Shown here piece after piece: positions 17,200 through 25,895 of a stretch of 64,000 nucleotides of DNA (its first letter is position 1; every line of letters begins with the position of its first letter). The notes beneath the pieces were generated by a model. It was not told where the DNA came from. It ran no database searches and was given only the letters and a program-made list of their open reading frames with translations. Source of the DNA: an uncultured Dorea sp. (GTDB lineage Bacteria; Bacillota; Clostridia; Lachnospirales; Lachnospiraceae); contig CAJURK010000007.1 in NCBI GenBank assembly GCA_910588745.1, positions 14,587 to 78,586 of the forward strand, read 5' to 3'. The position numbers and the translations under genes were made by a program.

Positions 17200-18435
17200 A
17201 TGAAAAAGAAAACGATGTATTATGCGGGAACTGCGCTGGTGACCGCGTGTATCATGCAATTAGTATTTACTGGGATGATTTATAACCCACTGAGTTTGTA
17301 TACGGCTTCCATCATAGAAGAACTGGGATTGTCAAGAACCGGATACGCACTGACATTTACAACCATGAGCCTGGTGTGTGCGGCCGCAAACTGGACGCTG
17401 GGGTGGTTTAAGAAAAAGATTAATCTTAGAGGTATCCTGATTATGGGCGGAACGATTATGACCTTGTCCATGTTTGTATATTCCAGGGCGAACAGCCTTA
17501 GCGTACTGTATGCGGGAGCGATTCTGGCCGGTCTGGCGTTCGCATATCTGGCTTCCGCAGTAGGAGGAACAATTATTAACGCCTGGTTTGTAAAGAATGC
17601 GGGCTTACTGGTGGGAGCGACGATTACAATTGCAGCCTTTGGAGGAACAGTGTTTAGTCCGATGGTGGGTGGATGGATTGCGTCGTATGGATGGAGGCGT
17701 TCGTTCCTGATTGCGGCAGTAATCAGCGCCGGAGCCACGGCGGTTATCGGTATGTTCTTCCGCTCCGAGCCTGCGGCGGTGGGAGTGAATCCGGCTTTCT
17801 ATGAAGAGAAGGGGAGCGAAAAAGAAGAAGCGCAGAAAGAAGAGGAAGGACTTACGTTTCAAGAAGGCATCCGGACGCCGGCCTTCCTGGTAACGGTTCT
17901 GGTGTGGTTTGCTATCGGCGTTATCGTGTATTCGATTATGGGAATTATCGCAATCTATGTGCAGGACCTTGGGTTTGACGCTGCATCTGCCGGGACGGCG
18001 CTGGCTCCTATGTATACGGCAAATATGGTTCTTCCTGTTATCTTAGGCTGGCTGGCGGACCGGATTCCGGTGAAGTATGTGGTGTCGATGGGCATGCTCT
18101 TGTTTACAATTGCATGCGTGATTCTGCTTACCTCTCCGTCGGAGCTGACAATGATCTATGTGGTGGCAGTCTGCACAGGAGTCGGAATCGCAACAGGCCG
18201 TACCACCCTTCCTATGCAGGTGAGGCGCGTGTTTGGAAACAAGGAATACGCGGCCTTTATCGGAATTTTTGTGGGAGTATTTTCCGGCGGAATCGCTCTT
18301 GGAAGTACGGTGATCGCGGCGTTTTATGATGCGACAGGCACCTATGCGTCGGCAATGAAAGTGTACATACCGCTGATGGTAATCGCGATTGCGGCAATGT
18401 TCTTCCTGTCAGATAAAACAAATAAAAAATCGTAA
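17200..18435 (+). CDS. MFS transporter, OFA/monocarboxylate-like
   Basis: Major facilitator carrier of 411 residues with two six-helix halves joined by a charged loop rich in Glu and Lys (around residues 200-225). The GGWIASYGWRRSFL region after helix five and the pattern of small residues in helix four resemble oxalate/formate-antiporter and monocarboxylate-like MFS proteins. GGAAGAGGAG precedes ATG 17200. Sitting between two enoate reductase genes, it may exchange the unsaturated substrate for the reduced product. That role is inferred from position. Confidence 0.85.
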   Translation: MKKKTMYYAGTALVTACIMQLVFTGMIYNPLSLYTASIIEELGLSRTGYALTFTTMSLVCAAANWTLGWFKKKINLRGILIMGGTIMTLSMFVYSRANSLSVLYAGAILAGLAFAYLASAVGGTIINAWFVKNAGLLVGATITIAAFGGTVFSPMVGGWIASYGWRRSFLIAAVISAGATAVIGMFFRSEPAAVGVNPAFYEEKGSEKEEAQKEEEGLTFQEGIRTPAFLVTVLVWFAIGVIVYSIMGIIAIYVQDLGFDAASAGTALAPMYTANMVLPVILGWLADRIPVKYVVSMGMLLFTIACVILLTSPSELTMIYVVAVCTGVGIATGRTTLPMQVRRVFGNKEYAAFIGIFVGVFSGGIALGSTVIAAFYDATGTYASAMKVYIPLMVIAIAAMFFLSDKTNKKS

Positions 18436-18472
18436 ATGAATATGGAAATTTAAGAGGAAAGAAGGAGCAGTT

Positions 18473-20383
18473 ATGAAATTGTTTGAACCTATGCAGATTG
18501 GAAAAATGAAAGTGAAAAATCGTGTTGTAATGGCGCCGATGGGGACGCAGAACGACGGAGACGGCGGGTATTCAGACCGTACCGCAAGGTATTTTGAGGA
18601 GCGGGCAAAGGGAGGGACGGGTCTTATTATTACCGGCCGGAATGCGTCTACTACAATGTTTGAAGAATATTCCACTACTTTGTTGGATAAGGCTCAGCAT
18701 GTTCCGCGGCTGAATCTGATGATTGAGAAGTGCCACCTTTACGGGGCGAAGGTGTGCGTACAGATCGGCCCCGGACTGGGCAGGATCCAATGGACGAATC
18801 CATTTGATCCTCCCTATTCCGCAAGCGCGATACCATCCTTCTGGTTTCCAGACCTAATCTGCAGGGAATTATCGGCGGAAGATATTCGCCAATTAACGGA
18901 TAAAGTGGGGTATTCTGCATTTCTGGCGAAGAAAGCAGATGCGGACGCAGTGGAACTGCACGCATACGGAAGCTATCTTGCGGATCAGTTTCTGACGCCT
19001 CTCTGGAACAAGAGGACGGACGAGTACGGCGGAAGCCTGGAGAACCGCACAAGGTTCCTGATCGAAAATATCCAGGCTATCAAGAAATATTGCGGAGATG
19101 ATTTTCCGGTTATCGTGAAATTTACGCCGGTGCATTGTTATGAAGGAGGCCGTAAGTTGGAAGAAGGCGTGGAGATTGCCCGACTGCTGGAGAAGGCGGG
19201 AGCGGATGCGCTCCATGTGGATACCGGATGCTATGAAGTGTGGTACCGGCAGATTCCGACCGTGTATGAGAAACCGGGATGCCAGCTATTTGCGGCAGAA
19301 GCGGTAAAGGCGGCAGTCCGTATTCCGGTCATTGCACAGGGCAAGCTGAATCATCCGGAGCTTGCGGAAGAGGTAATCGCAGAAGGAAAAGCGGACTTTA
19401 TCGCCCTAGGGCATCAGAGCCTGGCGGATCCGGCCTGGGCAAATAAAGTCCAGAACGGAGAGCTGAACGAAATCGTGCCTTGTATCGGCTGCAATAACTG
19501 TCTGCATATGGGACATAAGAGCCGTTATTATACCTGCTCGGTCAATGTACACTGTCATCACGAGGAAGATTATCCGGTTACGCCGGACGCCCAGAACAGG
19601 AAGGTTCTGGTGGTGGGCGGAGGCCCGGGCGGCATGATGGCCGCTATGACGGCCGCTGAGAGGGGAATGCAGGTAGAACTGTGGGAAAAATCCGACCGGC
19701 TTGGGGGACTTCTCCTGGCAGCGGGCGCCCCTGATTTTAAGCAGGACGTTATGGACTATGTTACATATGCGGCGAACAGGGTATACCGGCTTGGCGTTCA
19801 GGTGAAATTGAATCATGAGGCGACGGCAGACGAGATCATTGCCGGAGAATACGATATGGTCATTCTCGCCTGCGGGGCAAAGCCTTTCGTACCTCCGATA
19901 CCAGGCGTGGAACATGCCGTAGTAAAAAATTCCACTGAGGTGCTGCGGGGAGAACGGCCTGAGGGGAATGTGGTTGTAATCGGCGGCGGCCTGGTTGGAT
20001 GCGAGACAGCGCTGCACTGTGATGAGACGGCAGAATCAGTAACAATTATTGAAATGATGGATAAAATCCTTGCGACGGTAGACGACTCGGCTAATAACAT
20101 GATGAGTTTGCGGGATGCGTTTGCAAGAAGCAGCATTGCAGTCCATGCAGGGGCGGGAGTTAAGAAAATTAATGAGAATAGCGTAGAATATACGAAAGGC
20201 GGAGAAGATTATGCGATTCCGGCCGATTTGGTGGTGATTGCTGCGGGATACCGCTCTTTGAACGGATTAGAAGCTGAGATTAAAGGCAGGGTTAAAGCAT
20301 ATAAAGTAATTGGGGACGCGAGCCAGCCAGGGAAGATTATTCATGCGGTTCATGAGGGATTCCATGCGGTACGCATGATGTAA
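18473..20383 (+). CDS. Old Yellow Enzyme/FeS/FAD enoate reductase (second copy)
   Basis: Second flavin/FeS reductase of 636 residues with the same domain order as the copy at 15192 but clearly divergent. The FMN barrel carries ELHAYGSYLADQFLTP, where the family's second His/Asn is Gly. The cluster site is CIGCNNC plus a Cys 11 residues later, one residue shorter between the second and third Cys than in the first copy. The FAD loop VLVVGGGPGGMMAAMTA and the NAD(P) loop GGGLVGCETALHC follow. GAAGGAG precedes ATG 18473. Two paralogues in one operon suggest two successive double-bond reductions or two related substrates. Confidence 0.9.
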   Translation: MKLFEPMQIGKMKVKNRVVMAPMGTQNDGDGGYSDRTARYFEERAKGGTGLIITGRNASTTMFEEYSTTLLDKAQHVPRLNLMIEKCHLYGAKVCVQIGPGLGRIQWTNPFDPPYSASAIPSFWFPDLICRELSAEDIRQLTDKVGYSAFLAKKADADAVELHAYGSYLADQFLTPLWNKRTDEYGGSLENRTRFLIENIQAIKKYCGDDFPVIVKFTPVHCYEGGRKLEEGVEIARLLEKAGADALHVDTGCYEVWYRQIPTVYEKPGCQLFAAEAVKAAVRIPVIAQGKLNHPELAEEVIAEGKADFIALGHQSLADPAWANKVQNGELNEIVPCIGCNNCLHMGHKSRYYTCSVNVHCHHEEDYPVTPDAQNRKVLVVGGGPGGMMAAMTAAERGMQVELWEKSDRLGGLLLAAGAPDFKQDVMDYVTYAANRVYRLGVQVKLNHEATADEIIAGEYDMVILACGAKPFVPPIPGVEHAVVKNSTEVLRGERPEGNVVVIGGGLVGCETALHCDETAESVTIIEMMDKILATVDDSANNMMSLRDAFARSSIAVHAGAGVKKINENSVEYTKGGEDYAIPADLVVIAAGYRSLNGLEAEIKGRVKAYKVIGDASQPGKIIHAVHEGFHAVRMM

Positions 20384-20785
20384 TGGTTATTGGTATTATA
20401 TGCGTTTACGTTAAAAAATGTAATGAGGTTTCATGTGCTGGCTGCCCAGGCAGCCGGTATGAGAGAAAGCGCGGCCTGCGGCAGGTGGAATAAATTGTGG
20501 GCGGCGCTTCCAATGCAGGAAGTGAAAAAACTAGGAGGAATCTTCTTATGTAAATGGAGCAATACTTCCGGTTGACGGAGGAATGACCTGCATTTAAGGG
20601 GCAGGCGGAGTGGGGATGCTGGAAGGATGAGATACTTCCGGCATCCTCATTAAAATTTATAATGGCTGTATTTTTAATGATGGGGAAGAATATAGAGAAT
20701 AAAAATATTGCAGATTATGATTGCAGGAATAGAAAATACATGCTACTATCTATATGAAATCGATTACATGAATAATGGAGGAAAT
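20384..20785 (+). other. 402-bp gap without recognised gene
   Basis: After the reductase operon there is a perfect GGCTGCC/GGCAGCC hairpin at 20440-20455. A stronger hairpin at 20614-20646 has 12-bp arms and one wobble; it probably acts as terminator although its T run is weak. An open frame of 61 codons at 20390-20575 has no recognisable similarity and no good ribosome binding site, so I do not call it a gene. Confidence 0.5.
20614..20646 (+). terminator. Probable terminator hairpin after reductase operon
   Basis: GGATGCTGGAAG pairs with CTTCCGGCATCC around a nine-base loop, followed by TCATTAAAATTT. The stem is strong; the T tract is poor. It is the best candidate end for the 6.6-kb permease/reductase operon. 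Confidence 0.55.
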
Positions 20786-21616
20786 ATGGACAGAAAGCTT
20801 ATTTTTTTGGATATAGACGGAACATTAACGGAAGGGGGAAGGGATATGCCGCCGCTTTCCGCACAAAGGGCAGTTAAGGAAGCCAGAGAGAAGGGGCATC
20901 TTGTATATATCTGTACAGGGCGCAATTATGCGATGCTCCGGCCGCTCCTTGCATATGGTTTTGACGGTTTCGTGGGCAGCGCGGGAGGTTATATTATGTG
21001 CCGGGATCAGGTCGTCTATGACTGTCCTATGACAAGGGAGCAGCAGGATAAAACGCTGAAGCTGCTAAGGAAAAATGGAATTTTCTGTACGATGGAAGGC
21101 CGCTATGGCTCTTATACAGACGAGGGATTTAAGGAATTTCTGGCTGAAAAGGGCAAGGAGGACGGCAACAGCGAACTCTTGCGCTGGCGGGAGCATCTCG
21201 AAGAATCTTTAGACGTCCGGCCGATGGAAGAGTACGACGGAGAACCGATTTATAAAATTGTATTTATGTGCGAGCGCGGCGATCAGCTTGCAGAGCCAAG
21301 AGAGGCGCTTGAGGAGGAATTCCAATTTTGCATCCAGGATGAGGATGACAGAGGAGTTATCAATGGGGAACTGATTAACCGGAAGTTTGACAAGGGCCGG
21401 GGAGTTGAGCGGGTGTGCCGCCATCTTGGTATCGATGTGGAAGATACTATTGCGTTCGGCGACAGTATGAACGATGTGGAAATGATAGAGACAGCCGGGG
21501 TTGGCGTCTGCATGGAAAATGGCAGCGCGACGCTTAAGAAACTGGCGGACGAGATCTGCCCGGCAGTAACGGCGGACGGGCTGCAAAAGACGTTTGATAA
21601 ATACGGCCTGATCTGA
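20786..21616 (+). CDS. Cof-type HAD hydrolase (sugar phosphatase-like)
   Basis: Cytosolic HAD-superfamily IIB phosphatase of 276 residues. Motif I is FLDIDGTLTEGG with the nucleophile and acid Asp. A central alpha/beta cap follows. The C-terminal motif IV is FGDSMNDVEMIETAG. The frame is open to 20708, but ATG 20786 follows ATGGAGGA directly and starts at the fold, so it is the start. Cof-type enzymes dephosphorylate sugar phosphates, flavin or pyridoxal phosphates; the true substrate is open. It appears to be a single-gene transcript. Confidence 0.92.
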   Translation: MDRKLIFLDIDGTLTEGGRDMPPLSAQRAVKEAREKGHLVYICTGRNYAMLRPLLAYGFDGFVGSAGGYIMCRDQVVYDCPMTREQQDKTLKLLRKNGIFCTMEGRYGSYTDEGFKEFLAEKGKEDGNSELLRWREHLEESLDVRPMEEYDGEPIYKIVFMCERGDQLAEPREALEEEFQFCIQDEDDRGVINGELINRKFDKGRGVERVCRHLGIDVEDTIAFGDSMNDVEMIETAGVGVCMENGSATLKKLADEICPAVTADGLQKTFDKYGLI

Positions 21617-21718
21617 GAGTGGATAACCGAAAAAGAATGACTGTTTGTTTCCAGAGTGATATAATTTATGTTAAAAAGAACGATAAACTGGAATTTGGGA
21701 AAGAGATGATGATTTCTT

Positions 21719-21931
21719 ATGTTAATGACTTTTGATGAAAGTATTAATGCTTGTAAAAATATTTACGGCTGGGAATTTCTAACAAGTTTTTCTATTGGCG
21801 GGTTTGAATGGATGGGCTTTTCTAAAGAAAGTCCGAATAAAATGATTATTATTTCTTCACAGAAATCTACTATATTAGATTGTAATAATGGCAAACTAGA
21901 AAATTATACGTTAAGAGGTGATAAGGTATGA
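21719..21931 (+). CDS. Small hypothetical protein upstream of nucleotidyltransferase remnant
   Basis: A 70-residue open frame, rich in Phe, Ile, Lys and Asn, in a stretch distinctly richer in A and T than its surroundings. I do not recognise it. It overlaps the start of a decayed nucleotidyltransferase by ATGA. A TATAAT-like box lies at about 21659. Together they look like a small two-gene cassette of foreign origin, perhaps once a toxin-antitoxin-like pair; that reading is speculative. It may itself be a fragment. Confidence 0.4.
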   Translation: MLMTFDESINACKNIYGWEFLTSFSIGGFEWMGFSKESPNKMIIISSQKSTILDCNNGKLENYTLRGDKV

Positions 21932-22155
21932 GTGGCAATTTTCGAAAAGTGAAAAGTGTAATTTTAAAGTTATGTTTAGATGAAAATCGAAAAGATAAAA
22001 TCATTGTCGTTGGTGGTACCGTACCTTATCTTATGAGCGGAAAAAGAATCAAATAGAGAACGTTCAGATATTGATATTATTGTAAAATAAGAAGATATGT
22101 TTTTTGTAAGAAAAAAGCGGTTTTGGATATACCCAGGCGCTATACCAATGAGTAA
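21928..22155 (+). pseudogene. Decayed nucleotidyltransferase
   Basis: The first frame reads MSGNFRKVKSVILK and then DKIIVVGGTVPYLMSGKRIK before TAG at 22053. Another frame continues with NRERSDIDIIVK, a stop at 22087-22089, and EDMFFVRKKAVLD. Joined, this is the GG...S and DxD signature of minimal or AbiEii-like nucleotidyltransferases. One frameshift near 22050 and one nonsense codon (apparently AAA to TAA) break it. The locus is AT-rich compared with neighbours, pointing to acquisition followed by decay. Family call rests on the GG and DxD motifs only. Confidence 0.6.
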
Positions 22156-22262
22156 ATTTGATTTGAGGAGTGAATTTTAAATGGATCTGTGAAGGTTATT
22201 ACGAACAGAGGGAACAGTAACCACAGGAGTTCAGAAGGTATTTTTTGGCGGAGCCGCATATG

Positions 22263-22291
22263 TTGCAAGAGGGGGGAGAGAATGGTATAAT
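22263..22291 (+). promoter_or_regulatory. Promoter of the LacI-type regulator
   Basis: TTGCAA (22263-22268) and TATAAT (22286-22291) are 17 bases apart and end 36 bases before the regulator start. The signal appears intact although the gene behind it is broken. Confidence 0.75.
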
Positions 22292-22327
22292 GAATGGGTA
22301 ACGGCTTTGGAAAGGCGGGGCTGACAG

Positions 22328-23424
22328 ATGAATATAGCGGAGATTGCGAAGCTGGCGGGAGTTTCCCCGGCAGCAGTTTCCAGGTATTTTAATCCCAAAG
22401 AGGGTTTAATTCCCCGCAGCTTGCTGCGCAACAAACTAATGACGAACGAAGTGAGTCTCGGGCTGATACCCCGCAGCTTGCTGCGGGGAGTTTCATTAAT
22501 GGCTATATCTCAGATGAGAAAAGAAAGGCTATCCGTAGAGTGGTGGAACAGACGGGGTACCGCCCCTCGCTCCAGGCTCAGACTTTGCGGACGAAGAGAA
22601 CGAAGCTGATTGGAGTGATCGTGCCGAGGATTAATTCCGGGGCGGTTGGCAGTATTGTAGCCGGGGTATTGTCCGTGCTGGATGCGGGGGGATACCAGAT
22701 GCTTCTTGCGGATACGCAGAATGCTCCGGAGAAGGAGATAGAGTATCTCACGGTTTTTGATGAAAAACAGGTAGACGGCGTTATTTTTGCCGCTACGGTA
22801 TTTACTCCCGAACACAGGCGTATCATGAAAGGGATGTCGGTGCCGGCGGTTGTGACCGGGCAGCGGATTGCCGGGTATAACTGTGTGTATTATGACGATT
22901 ACCACGCGGCGTATGATATTACGAAGCTGATGCTTGGGAAAGGAAAGCGGAAGCTGGGATTTATCAGCGTGCCGCACCGGGATGCGGCGGCGGGACTGGA
23001 GCGTTTCCGGGGATATTGCAGAGCGGTGGAGGACGCAGGGCTAACAGAGCTGGCGGAGAATTATGTGATTTCGGATTTTTCCTTAAAATCCGGATACGAA
23101 AAGATGAAGGAACTTATGGAGCGATGCGGGGAACTTGACGGAGTGGTCTGCGCTACGGATACGATTGCGGTAGGAGGCATGCAGTATTTGAAGGAGCGGG
23201 GCGTGAATCTGCCGGGGCAGATGATGATTGCCGGACATGGCAATTCTGCTATATCGGATGTGACGACGCCGACGCTGACTACGGTACACTATTCCTTTGA
23301 GGAAAGCGGCGTTCTCTCGGCCAGAATCCTATTGGAAAACATTGAGGACAAGAGCGCCGCCGTGAAAGAGATTATGATGGGATATCGACTTGTGGAAAAG
23401 GAATCTACCGGTAAGCCGGATTAA
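22328..23424 (+). pseudogene. LacI family regulator interrupted by a palindromic repeat
   Basis: The gene starts normally with MNIAEIAKLAGVSPAAVSRYFN, a LacI helix-turn-helix. The expected continuation NGYISDEKRKAIRRVVEQTGYRPS is found only in another frame from 22498. The roughly 104 bases between carry a duplicated CCCCGCAGCTTGCTGCG palindrome and shift the frame. The ligand-binding domain downstream (KLIGVIVPRINSGAVGSIVAGV to the end) is intact. The product is either an early-stopped 93-residue fragment or a repressor lacking its DNA-binding start (in-frame GTG at 22540). It lies directly upstream of the amylosucrase-like gene, its probable former target. Confidence 0.85.
22394..22497 (+). 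repeat. REP-like palindromic insertion in the LacI gene
   Basis: The insert contains CCCCGCAGCTTGCTGCG at 22412-22428 and again at 22469-22485, where it extends to the full palindrome CCCCGCAGCTTGCTGCGGGG (22469-22488). TTAAT-like sequence occurs at both borders (22389-22393 and 22496-22500), compatible with a target duplication. It looks like a mobile intergenic repeat; no transposase is present. Confidence 0.75.
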
Positions 23425-23465
23425 AATAGATAATCAAAGATAAAACTTATGGGGGAAGGAAAGAG

Positions 23466-25793
23466 ATGGCAAAGAAATCGAAAGCAAAGAGAAGTAAAGC
23501 AATGCAGAAGGCGGCAAAGAACAGCGCGGCAAAGAAAGCCGCTGTGAAGGAAGAAGCTGTTCAGGCTGCTGTGAAAGAAGAAACAGTTCAGGAAGCAGTA
23601 CAAGAAGAGAACGTTTCGGCGGCGTCGAAAAAGGGAATGGTTTCGGCAACAGCGAAGGAATCGGCAATTCCGGCAGCGGTACAAGAAGACACGGTGCAGG
23701 CAGAGGCAGCTTCAGCAGTTCAGGAAGAAGCAGTTCAAGAAGAAGTAGTGAAGGCAGAAACCGCTCCGACATCAGAGAAGAAGACCGTACAGAAAGAAGG
23801 AACCTTGCCGAAGGATGCAGAGCAGAGCGGCGAAGAGTCGGAAATCGGGCAGGAAGCTGCCGAGCCGGAAACAGATTGTAAAGAGACGTGCTTAGAGGAT
23901 AAAAAGACAGAAGAAGCCGAGGCAAAAGCAGCGGAAAGAGAAGCGGCAGAAAAGGAAGCTGCCAGGGACCGGGACGTTTTCGAGAAGCGGTTAAGCCGAC
24001 ATCACGACGAGCTGCGATGGCTCTATATGGAACTTTATGGTAATGACAGTATGTTCATGGAGCTGTGCGAGCAGATGGGAGCATATTATGAGAATCGAAA
24101 CCGGAGCCTTAAGAACCTGGATGAGAAGCGCGAGCAGGAACCAGAGTGGTTTAAGCAGAAAAATATGCTTGGCATGATGTTGTACATTGATAATTTTGCA
24201 GGAAACCTAAAAGGAGTCAGAGAAAAGCTTTCCTACTTGGCGGACTGCAATGTGAACTGTATTCATTTGATGCCGTTTCTTGACACGCCGGAAGGACGGT
24301 CTGACGGCGGCTATGCGGTTGCGGATTTCAGGAAGGTAAGGCCGGATCTTGGAACCATGGAGGATTTAGCCGAGCTTGCGGAAGAATGTCACGGCAAGGG
24401 AATGAATCTGTGTATGGATTTTGTTATGAACCATACCTCGGAGGATCATGAGTGGGCTGTAAAGGCAAGGCAGGGAGACGGCGAGTACATGAGCCGGTAT
24501 TTCTTCTATGACAATTATGATATCCCTTCCCGGTTTGAGGCTACCGTGCCGCAGGTATTTCCGACGACAGCGCCGGGGAACTTTACCTGGCTGCCGGATA
24601 TAGGGCATCACGTTATGACCAGCTTCTATCCGTACCAGTGGGATTTGAACTATGGCAATCCACGGGTATTTAATGAGATGATGTATAATTTCCTGTATCT
24701 TGCGAACCAGGGAATGGATATTATCCGGATTGACGCGGTTCCTTATATCTGGAAAGAGTTGGGAACTCAGTGCAGGAACCTTCGGCAAGTACATACTATT
24801 GTGCGCATGATGCGTATGATTAGTGAAATTGTGTGTCCGGGCGTTGTGCTTTTGGGAGAGGTGGTTATGGAGCCGGAAAAAGTAGCGCCGTATTTCGGTA
24901 CAGTGGAGAAACCGGAGTGCCATATGCTTTACAATGTGACAACGATGGCGTCTACCTGGCATACAGTGGCGACCAGAGATGTAAGGCTTTTGAAGAATCA
25001 GATGAATATTATAAATGGTCTGCCAAAAGAGTATACATTCTTAAATTATCTTCGCTGCCACGATGATATCGGCTGGGGACTGGACTATAATTTGCTGAAA
25101 TACTGGGGGATGGAAGAGGTTCCACACAAGAGATATTTAAATGATTATTTTACCGGGAAGTTCGAGGGAAGCGTCAGCAGAGGAGAATTATATAATGAAG
25201 ACCTGGTGCTGGGAGACGCGCGCTTCTGTGGAACAACTGCTTCTATGTGCGGAATTGAGAGTGCCGGTTTTGAAGGAAATGCTGAGAAAATGGAGGATGC
25301 AGTCCGTATGGATGTGATGCTGCATGCCTATATGCTGATGCAGACCGGGATCCCGATGCTCTACAGCGGCGACGAAGTAGGACAGGTGAATGACTATACC
25401 TACAAAGAGCATCCTGTAAAATGGGAGGATTCCCGTTATATTCACAGAGGGGCGTTCCACTGGGAGCTGGCTGGCGCCAGAGAAGATCAAGGAAATGTAT
25501 CAGGAAAGATTTTCCAAAGCCTGAATCAGTTGGAGCAGATCCGCAGGCAGGAGAAGGTATTCGACGCGGACTCGGATGTGTGGATTATTGACGTACCGGA
25601 TATTTCTGTGCTTTGCATTGCCAGGGATAAGGAAAATGAACGGATGGTAGGAATCTTTAACTTTGGGGATTGGGAAAAGGAGATCGACGTACCCGAAGTT
25701 GGAGAATTCAGCAGTCTGATTGACGGACAGAAAGTGGATATCCACAGGGTAAAATTACCGGGACGCGGATTTGCCTGGCTGAAAAGAGATTAG
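23466..25793 (+). CDS. Amylosucrase-like GH13 glucosyltransferase with long charged N-terminal tail
   Basis: Predicted GH13 subfamily 4 enzyme that uses sucrose to build alpha-1,4-glucan (or hydrolyses it). At 775 residues it is about 150 longer than known amylosucrases. Residues 1-165 are low complexity: a Lys/Ala-rich start, then repeats of AVQEE/AVKEE type and a Glu/Ala-rich helix. The catalytic part has LMPFLDTPEGRSDGGYAV, DFVMNHTS, nucleophile in RIDAVPY, acid in LLGEVVM and the transition-state Asp in CHDDIGWG, followed by YSGDEVGQVND. No signal peptide is evident, so it is likely cytosolic. Its upstream regulator is broken. Sucrose specificity is inferred by family. Confidence 0.88.
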   Translation: MAKKSKAKRSKAMQKAAKNSAAKKAAVKEEAVQAAVKEETVQEAVQEENVSAASKKGMVSATAKESAIPAAVQEDTVQAEAASAVQEEAVQEEVVKAETAPTSEKKTVQKEGTLPKDAEQSGEESEIGQEAAEPETDCKETCLEDKKTEEAEAKAAEREAAEKEAARDRDVFEKRLSRHHDELRWLYMELYGNDSMFMELCEQMGAYYENRNRSLKNLDEKREQEPEWFKQKNMLGMMLYIDNFAGNLKGVREKLSYLADCNVNCIHLMPFLDTPEGRSDGGYAVADFRKVRPDLGTMEDLAELAEECHGKGMNLCMDFVMNHTSEDHEWAVKARQGDGEYMSRYFFYDNYDIPSRFEATVPQVFPTTAPGNFTWLPDIGHHVMTSFYPYQWDLNYGNPRVFNEMMYNFLYLANQGMDIIRIDAVPYIWKELGTQCRNLRQVHTIVRMMRMISEIVCPGVVLLGEVVMEPEKVAPYFGTVEKPECHMLYNVTTMASTWHTVATRDVRLLKNQMNIINGLPKEYTFLNYLRCHDDIGWGLDYNLLKYWGMEEVPHKRYLNDYFTGKFEGSVSRGELYNEDLVLGDARFCGTTASMCGIESAGFEGNAEKMEDAVRMDVMLHAYMLMQTGIPMLYSGDEVGQVNDYTYKEHPVKWEDSRYIHRGAFHWELAGAREDQGNVSGKIFQSLNQLEQIRRQEKVFDADSDVWIIDVPDISVLCIARDKENERMVGIFNFGDWEKEIDVPEVGEFSSLIDGQKVDIHRVKLPGRGFAWLKRD

Positions 25794-25895
25794 CGCGCCG
25801 CCGGGGATTGGGATTTTCGTCCGGCCAAAATCGGAACTAGGAGTGGAAACAGGCGATACATGACTGTGAAAAAGGATACAGGGAGAGGAGCCGGA

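Noticed and set aside
13830..20383. A bile-acid 7-dehydroxylation (bai) operon
   Set aside because: Two BaiCD/BaiH-family reductases are present, but baiB, baiA, baiE, baiF and baiG are missing and the transporters differ.
20390..20575. Small gene after the second enoate reductase
   Set aside because: The 61-codon frame lacks a ribosome binding site, contains a hairpin and shows no recognisable motif.
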